From NCBI GenBank assembly GCA_023434855.1, contig JAEYSJ010000175.1, positions 1 through 8,558 of the forward strand: a DNA stretch of 8,558 nt, read 5' to 3'. The position numbers were made by a program, and so were the translations under genes. Numbering within the stretch: position 1 is the stretch's first letter; every line of letters begins with the position of its first letter. This DNA is from Bacillota bacterium. GTDB taxonomy: Bacteria; Bacillota_C; Negativicutes; JAEYSJ01. A model generated the notes under the pieces. It saw only the letters and a list, made by a program, of their open reading frames with translations, was not told the origin of the DNA and did not search any database. Shown here one piece after another: positions 4,629-8,558 of this stretch.

Positions 4629-5461
4629 ATGATAGTTCTTAACGACACGGAAAAAGAGATTGTAATTCTAAAAGCTTCAATAGAAATTATTGATTCAATT
4701 GCTAATCATGCCATTTTAGATTTACATCATAATGATCCAGACTCAGAAATAATCTTCAAAACAGAGATCATCAAAAATATTTTAGCATATTTCTTGTCGA
4801 CTTTATATCGAAACTAAAAAATAATATTTTTGGGCTAAACGAATTAAACTACATTGATTTATTGAAAGACGTTTGTTCCTCACCTATGTTTAATAAAGAA
4901 AATTCAATAGAATATCTCAAAAGTCCCGTACTAGATTTTTATAATTGGCTTAATACAAATGTAACGATAAAAGAAATGCACTTTGAATCGCTTGATTTAA
5001 ATATCGACTTAATGCTCACATGCGAAGATTTTTTATATATCGGAGGAAATATTTCAAAGCACAATTTTACTCGACTATCCTTTTGTGCAAAAGAAATAAA
5101 GGGGATTTTAAAACGCAGTAAGGTGAATGTAGACTTAACAGACTCTTTGTTAGCCTTGGAAGATTTCCAAAAATGGTTTCATGGTGAAGGAAATATATTA
5201 GGTTATCTGAGTAGTTCAATTGTCGAATTTTTAAACAATATCCGATGGGGTATACATCGTTATTTAATGCCAGAATTTTATCGTGCATATACCCCTGGTC
5301 AAGGAATACAAAATTCTTATCAATACCCTGATACTGTTTCTAACCCTACTATTAAGGGTTACTATTGGGATTTAATGAATAAGGTCAGAATGAAACCTTA
5401 CTTACCCGAGTTCAAGGTTTCGATACACTTTAAAAATCATCCACTATTAGTCTATAGTTAA
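4629..5461 (+). pseudogene. Uncharacterised, mainly helical protein (about 277 aa), frameshifted
   Basis: I do not recognise a named family. The first frame (ATG 4629 to TAA 4817; AAAGGATGA upstream) ends abruptly. The -1 frame continues from about 4790 (FLVDFISKLKNNIFGLNELN) without interruption to TAA at 5461. One base loss near 4775-4793 therefore explains both, and the frame that seems to start with TTG at 4862 is just the 3' part. The restored protein is rich in amphipathic helices. It has a central IGGNISKHNFTRLSFCAKEI segment, LLALEDFQKWFHGEGNILGY, and a conserved-looking FLNNIRWGIHRYLMPEFYRA block, with a basic C-terminus. No signal peptide or membrane segment is evident. The abundance of paired R and H residues in helices recalls HEPN-type RNases, but the canonical R-x4-6-H spacing is not present, so this is only a suggestion. 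Its setting among toxin and defence genes favours a conflict role. Confidence 0.65.
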
Positions 5462-5496
5462 TCCAAGAATAAAGCCATATTTCGAAGTTATCCTAC

Positions 5497-5530
5497 CATT
5501 GCCAATCCATAAATCATGGCGGTTTTTTAC
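5497..5530 (+). terminator. Probable terminator after the 4629-5461 gene
   Basis: TTGCCA (5499-5504) can pair with TGGCGG (5517-5522), with an inner CCAT/ATGG alternative, followed directly by six T residues. It lies about 38 bases after the stop codon. The stem is short, hence moderate confidence. Confidence 0.55.
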
Positions 5531-5547
5531 TGTACATTTACTGTACA
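5526..5547 (+). repeat. Perfect tandem 11-bp repeat TTTACTGTACA x2
   Basis: Two exact head-to-tail copies, each containing the palindrome TGTACA, lie just beyond the terminator T run. This could be a regulator or recombinase binding site. No gene for such a protein lies in the window. Confidence 0.6.
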
Positions 5548-5610
5548 TTCGATTTTTCCAAGGTGGCTTCAGCGCTTGATTTAGGTGGACTGAGCAACAT
5601 TCAGAACTTT

Positions 5611-5641
5611 AAAAGCGCTAACCTGTAAAGTTAGCGCTTTT
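5611..5641. terminator. Perfect 12-bp hairpin, possible bidirectional terminator
   Basis: AAAAGCGCTAAC (5611-5622) pairs without mismatch with GTTAGCGCTTTT (5630-5641) around a seven-base loop. The A4/T4 ends form part of the stem, so the free T tract is short. It may terminate transcription in either direction, or be the end of a mobile segment. Confidence 0.5.
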
Positions 5642-5647
5642 GACTGG

Positions 5648-5793
5648 ATCAGAATTTATAACTTTTCGGAAAAGTGCAACAAGAAGATTACCTGCAGTTT
5701 ATCCGAAAAGCAACTTAACAGTATCAGAAAGTATAACTTTCCGGGTTTTTCTAAAATATTTCGTATTACCTTGAGAAGCCGGAAAGTAACTTA
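5648..5793. repeat. Two tandem 70-nt stem-loop units with covarying stems
   Basis: Unit 1 (5648-5717) and unit 2 (5723-5793) share the same layout. An ATCAGAA..TATAACTTT.CGG arm is followed by a loop of 33-34 nt, then CCG.AAAG.AACTTA. The left arms match at 19 of 22 positions and the right arms at 13 of 15. The stems are CTTTTCGG/CCGAAAAG in unit 1 and CTTTCCGG/CCGGAAAG in unit 2, so a T to C change on one side is matched by A to G on the other. The loops differ in sequence. No known element is recognised. Confidence 0.65.
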
Positions 5794-5873
5794 CTTTCTT
5801 TCTGCTTTAAAACCTTACGGTTTTCCCCGATTCTTCACTGTTCAAAAACGGAACGTTTTTCTTAACTTTTGAC

Positions 5874-6063
5874 ATATTAAACCCCCACTATGCCGTATCG
5901 CCGCTGTTTTGAACCTGCCCCAGGCAGGTGGGTACCCTCCTGGCTACTTTATGTGTCCCCCAATAATCAGGGCTTACACGCTATATCCAGAGTCCAGGTT
6001 CCCATTGTTAATGTGTTGGCTCAAAACATTGGCATTCACGCACACAGCAGGGCTTTAAACAGT
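5874..6063 (-). ncRNA. ssrS: 6S RNA
   Basis: 6S RNA binds the housekeeping RNA polymerase holoenzyme by mimicking an open promoter and damps transcription in stationary phase. On the minus strand the sequence has the family layout. A closing stem pairs the 5' UUUAAAGCCCUGCUGUGUGC side with the 3' GCAUAGUGGGGGUUUAA side. GUUUUGAGCCAACACAUU is on the 5' side of the large bubble. A long apical arm includes the GGAGGGUACCCACCUGCC region. UUCAAAACAGCGGCGAUACGG returns on the 3' side. The length of about 190 nt is normal. A position directly after aspS is where 6S RNA genes are found in many Bacillota, including bsrA of Bacillus subtilis. The exact 5' and 3' ends are estimated to within about 10 nt. 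Plus-strand frames across this region are antisense noise. Confidence 0.88.
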
Positions 6064-6069
6064 GTAAAT

Positions 6070-6098
6070 ATTTTGATTTGTCATACTTATCTTACCAA
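6070..6098 (-). promoter_or_regulatory. Predicted sigma-A promoter of 6S RNA
   Basis: TTGGTA (6098-6093) and CAAAAT (6075-6070) are separated by exactly 17 bases on the minus strand, each matching the consensus at four of six positions. The predicted start, 5-7 bases downstream (6065-6063), fits the 5' end of the 6S closing stem. No strong terminator was seen between aspS (ends 6153) and this promoter, so readthrough from aspS may add to transcription. Confidence 0.55.
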
Positions 6099-6152
6099 AT
6101 TACCGGTGCAATTGCAAGGTGAAGCTGCCGGAATGTTTTGCCAATTAATTAA

Positions 6153-7958
6153 TCACTGCTTGTTAGTTACCGTTTTTTTAACGATAACATCTGTTTTGAT
6201 GGAGAGTTCTTTTAATTGCGCCGATGCGACTTCGGACGGCGCCTGAGTCATAACGTCGGTAGCGCTTTGCGTTTTGGGGAAAGCAATGACGTCACGAATC
6301 GAAGGCCGTTTTGCCATTAGCATGATCAATCTGTCTAAGCCAAAAGCTATACCACCATGCGGGGGCGTGCCATATTCAAAAGCTTCTAGCATATAGCCGA
6401 ATTTTTCCAAAGCCTCTTCCGGGGTAAGACCAATTGTCTTAAACACTTTCTCCTGTAAATCCCGGTTATAAATACGGATACTACCGCCGCCGATTTCTGT
6501 ACCGTTTAATATCATATCATAAGCTTTGGCTTTAATGCAGCCAGGGTTATCCTCTAAATGCGGAATGTCTTCATCACGAGGAGAAGTAAATGGATGATGC
6601 ATCGCCACCCAGCGCTTATCTTCGGCATCATACTCAAACATGGGGAAATCAATAACCCATAAGAAGGATAATTTATCAGGATCAATCAGGTTAAGTCTAC
6701 GGGCCATTTCCAGCCGTAACTGGCCTAAAGCGTTGGCTACCGCCATGGGTTGATCAGCCACGATAAGCAGCAAGTCCCCTGTTTGTGCCTGAGCAGTCTT
6801 AAGTATTTCCTGCATAATTTCTTCAGTAAAGAACTTGGCAATGGGTGATTTAATTCCTTCTGCAGTGTTACAAATCCAAGCCAGTCCCTTTGCGCCATAA
6901 TTGCCGACATAATCAACCAGGCCGTCAAGCTCACGCCGGGGAATATTAGCATAACCTTTAACATTTATGGCTTTAACTCTGCCACCGTTGTCCAGCACTG
7001 TCTTAAAGACTTTAAAATCAGAGTCGCTGACAGCGGCGGAAATATCAACTAATTCCATGCCAAAACGAATATCCGGTTTATCTGAACCGTATCTGGCCAT
7101 AGCCTCCTCATAGCTCAGACGTAAAAAAGGCCCAGGCACATCCACGCCGGTAGCTTCCTTAAAGATATAAGCAATCATTTCCTCCATCATTGGCAATATG
7201 TCTTCCTGTTCGATAAAAGACATCTCGATGTCAAGCTGGGTAAATTCCGGTTGACGGTCCGCCCTGAGGTCTTCATCGCGAAAACAGCGGACTATTTGAA
7301 AATACCGTTCCATTCCCGCCACCATCAGAATTTGTTTAAAAATCTGCGGTGATTGGGGTAAAGCATAAAATTTTCCAGGATTAACCCTGCTCGGCACTAA
7401 ATAATCCCTGGCGCCTTCCGGAGAGCTTTTGGTCAGCATGGGAGTTTCAATTTCCACAAAACTGTTGCGGTCAAAAAAGTCGCGCATGGCTTTGGTCACC
7501 CGGTGCCTGAGCAGCAAATTGCGCTGCATCTCCGGACGACGCAAATCCAAATAACGATACTTTAAACGCAGTGTTTCATCAACGTCAATATTGTCCTGAA
7601 TATAAAAGGGCGGAGTTTTGGCGGCATTTAAAATTCGTGTATCCAAACCATAAACTTCTATTTCTCCTGTGGCCATATTGGGATTAACGGTCTCCGCTGC
7701 TCTCAGCTTTACTGTACCGCGCACCGCCAGCACATATTCCGAGCGTACCGTTTCCGCTTTGGTGAATGCTTCCCTATTGGTATCAGGTGAAAAAACTACT
7801 TGCACTATCCCTGACCTGTCGCGCAGATCAATAAAGATTAAACCGCCGTGATCGCGGCGGCGTGCTACCCAGCCACACAGTGTAACTTCTTGTCCATCAT
7901 GCTGTCTATTTAAAGATTCACAGGCATGGCTACGTTTTAAGCCTATCATTGTATCCAT
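6153..7958 (-). CDS. aspS: Aspartyl-tRNA synthetase, 601 aa
   Basis: This is a class II synthetase that charges tRNA-Asp with aspartate in the cytoplasm, complete and of normal bacterial length. An N-terminal OB-fold anticodon-binding domain (about 8-105) includes [20 protein letters not shown]. The motif 1 region is [20 protein letters not shown] (167-186), motif 2 is [20 protein letters not shown] (218-237), and motif 3 is [12 protein letters not shown] (536-547). The bacterial GAD insertion lies at about 290-420. GGAGGAG in the end of hisS precedes the ATG by about six bases, and only two bases separate the genes, so they form one operon. Met4 is a possible alternative start. His37 in RRRDHGG occupies a position where non-discriminating AspRS enzymes often have His and E. 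coli has Leu. This suggests, without proving, that the enzyme also makes Asp-tRNA-Asn for GatCAB. Confidence 0.98.
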   Translation of the reverse strand: MDTMIGLKRSHACESLNRQHDGQEVTLCGWVARRRDHGGLIFIDLRDRSGIVQVVFSPDTNREAFTKAETVRSEYVLAVRGTVKLRAAETVNPNMATGEIEVYGLDTRILNAAKTPPFYIQDNIDVDETLRLKYRYLDLRRPEMQRNLLLRHRVTKAMRDFFDRNSFVEIETPMLTKSSPEGARDYLVPSRVNPGKFYALPQSPQIFKQILMVAGMERYFQIVRCFRDEDLRADRQPEFTQLDIEMSFIEQEDILPMMEEMIAYIFKEATGVDVPGPFLRLSYEEAMARYGSDKPDIRFGMELVDISAAVSDSDFKVFKTVLDNGGRVKAINVKGYANIPRRELDGLVDYVGNYGAKGLAWICNTAEGIKSPIAKFFTEEIMQEILKTAQAQTGDLLLIVADQPMAVANALGQLRLEMARRLNLIDPDKLSFLWVIDFPMFEYDAEDKRWVAMHHPFTSPRDEDIPHLEDNPGCIKAKAYDMILNGTEIGGGSIRIYNRDLQEKVFKTIGLTPEEALEKFGYMLEAFEYGTPPHGGIAFGLDRLIMLMAKRPSIRDVIAFPKTQSATDVMTQAPSEVASAQLKELSIKTDVIVKKTVTNKQ

Positions 7959-7960
7959 AT

Positions 7961-8558
7961 TTACTCCTCCGTCTCCTTCTGTATCTTTTCTACTGCTTCA
8001 CCGGCATCAATTAGCTGTTGGTCGCCTGTAAGCATATTCTTTAGCATAATTTTGTTCTGGACAGCCTCATCTTCTCCAATAATAGCTGCGAAACGTGCCT
8101 GATTTTTATTGGCATGCTTCATTTGCGCTTTTAAGCCCCTGTCCATAAAATCCATATCGGCCACAATTCCTGCTTGACGTAATTTGCATAATAACTTAAA
8201 AGCAATACCTTGCGCCTGTATTCCCAAAGGGGCGACAAAAACATCAATATTGCCGTTTATTTCCGGCAATAGTGCTTGTTTTTCCAGCGCCAGCATCACC
8301 CGTTCCAAACCAATGGCAAAGCCAATACCTGGTGTAGGCTGTCCCCCGCACTCAGCGATCAGGCCGTCATACCGTCCTCCACCACATACAGCGCTTTGCG
8401 CTCCTAACGGCGCGTACTGAATTTCAAAAGCAGTTTTGGTGTAATAATCAAGACCGCGCACTAAGCGGGGATTCAATTTATAATCAATCTCAGCAGCCGT
8501 CAATAATGTCTTTAATTGTTCAAAATGGCTGTTACATTCATCACACAGACAATCAGCC
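7961..8558 (-). CDS. hisS: Histidyl-tRNA synthetase, C-terminal 198 residues
   Basis: This is a class II synthetase that charges tRNA-His. The 5' end lies beyond the right edge. The reading frame is open to the last base ([20 protein letters not shown]), so the apparent TTG start near 8503 is not real. Visible features are the histidine-specific signature [15 protein letters not shown], the second signature [12 protein letters not shown], motif 3 in [13 protein letters not shown], and the C-terminal anticodon-binding domain beginning [14 protein letters not shown] and running to KIQKETEE. The frame is intact. The stop codon TAA lies two bases before aspS, whose ribosome site is inside the last codons, so hisS and aspS are co-transcribed and probably coupled. 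Any T-box leader controlling the operon would lie upstream, outside the window. Confidence 0.97.
   Translation of the reverse strand, partial: ADCLCDECNSHFEQLKTLLTAAEIDYKLNPRLVRGLDYYTKTAFEIQYAPLGAQSAVCGGGRYDGLIAECGGQPTPGIGFAIGLERVMLALEKQALLPEINGNIDVFVAPLGIQAQGIAFKLLCKLRQAGIVADMDFMDRGLKAQMKHANKNQARFAAIIGEDEAVQNKIMLKNMLTGDQQLIDAGEAVEKIQKETEE

Larger units (their letters stand above)
5462..5870. other. Gene-free boundary region between island and core genes
   Basis: This stretch holds the structured elements listed separately (terminators, tandem repeat, paired stem-loops). It also holds two small hairpins: AAAACC-ttac-GGTTTT at 5809-5824 and AAAAACG-gaa-CGTTTTT at 5844-5860. The latter may mark the 3' end of transcription from the 6S RNA side, although no separate T run follows it. 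No credible coding frame of more than about 20 codons was found on either strand. Confidence 0.55.

Noticed and set aside
5067..5288. Minus-strand 73-codon frame
   Set aside because: It is antisense to the best-conserved-looking part of the 4629-5461 gene.
5549..5610. Integrase C-terminal remnant on the minus strand
   Set aside because: A frame of about 20 codons ending in LEKSNVQ looked coding-like, but it is too short to assign and has no recognisable recombinase motif.
5648..5793. CRISPR array
   Set aside because: There are only two units, the shared parts are split arms rather than one continuous repeat, and no cas gene is present.
5890..6246. Plus-strand 118-codon frame
   Set aside because: It is antisense to the 6S RNA and the 3' end of aspS and has no ribosome site.
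6737..6964. Extra frames on both strands within aspS and hisS (also 7669-7851 and 8184-8420)
   Set aside because: These are shadows of intact, well-known synthetase genes.

Overview
The window looks like a Bacillota (Firmicutes) chromosome, most probably a Clostridia/Peptococcaceae-type organism. The evidence is the hisS-aspS pair followed directly by a 6S RNA gene, strong AGGAGG-type ribosome sites, and the overall base composition. The exact genus cannot be read from the sequence. The right third (about 5870-8558) is conserved core: on the minus strand, the 3' part of hisS, then aspS two bases later, then a 6S RNA with its own promoter. All of these look intact.

The left two thirds (about 1-5870) is an AT-rich accessory island full of conflict genes and mobile debris. 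From the left it holds: the 5' end of an IS3-family element (1-126); a minus-strand run of three tiny genes, the first broken by an amber codon (737-201); an IS3-family element with both inverted repeats (901-1790) whose orfB has suffered an internal inversion plus a deletion; a HEPN-domain gene with a frameshift (1807-2306); a HigB/HigA-type toxin-antitoxin locus in which the toxin lacks its normal N-terminus and lies against a foreign terminator; a deaminase toxin tip with its Imm1-type immunity gene, the toxin being frameshifted upstream of its catalytic domain; and a frameshifted, mostly helical protein of about 277 residues (4629-5461). A non-coding stretch (5462-5870) follows. It holds terminators, a tandem 11-bp repeat and two tandem 70-nt stem-loop units whose stems covary.

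The unifying theme is decay. Three genes each carry an apparent one-base loss, one has a stop codon just after its start, higB is 5'-truncated and the transposase is rearranged, while hisS and aspS beside them are clean. The island appears to be a site where toxin, antitoxin and immunity modules were inserted next to a housekeeping locus and are now degrading. The immunity gene and the antitoxin remain intact. The least explained signal is the pair of covarying hairpins at 5648-5793.
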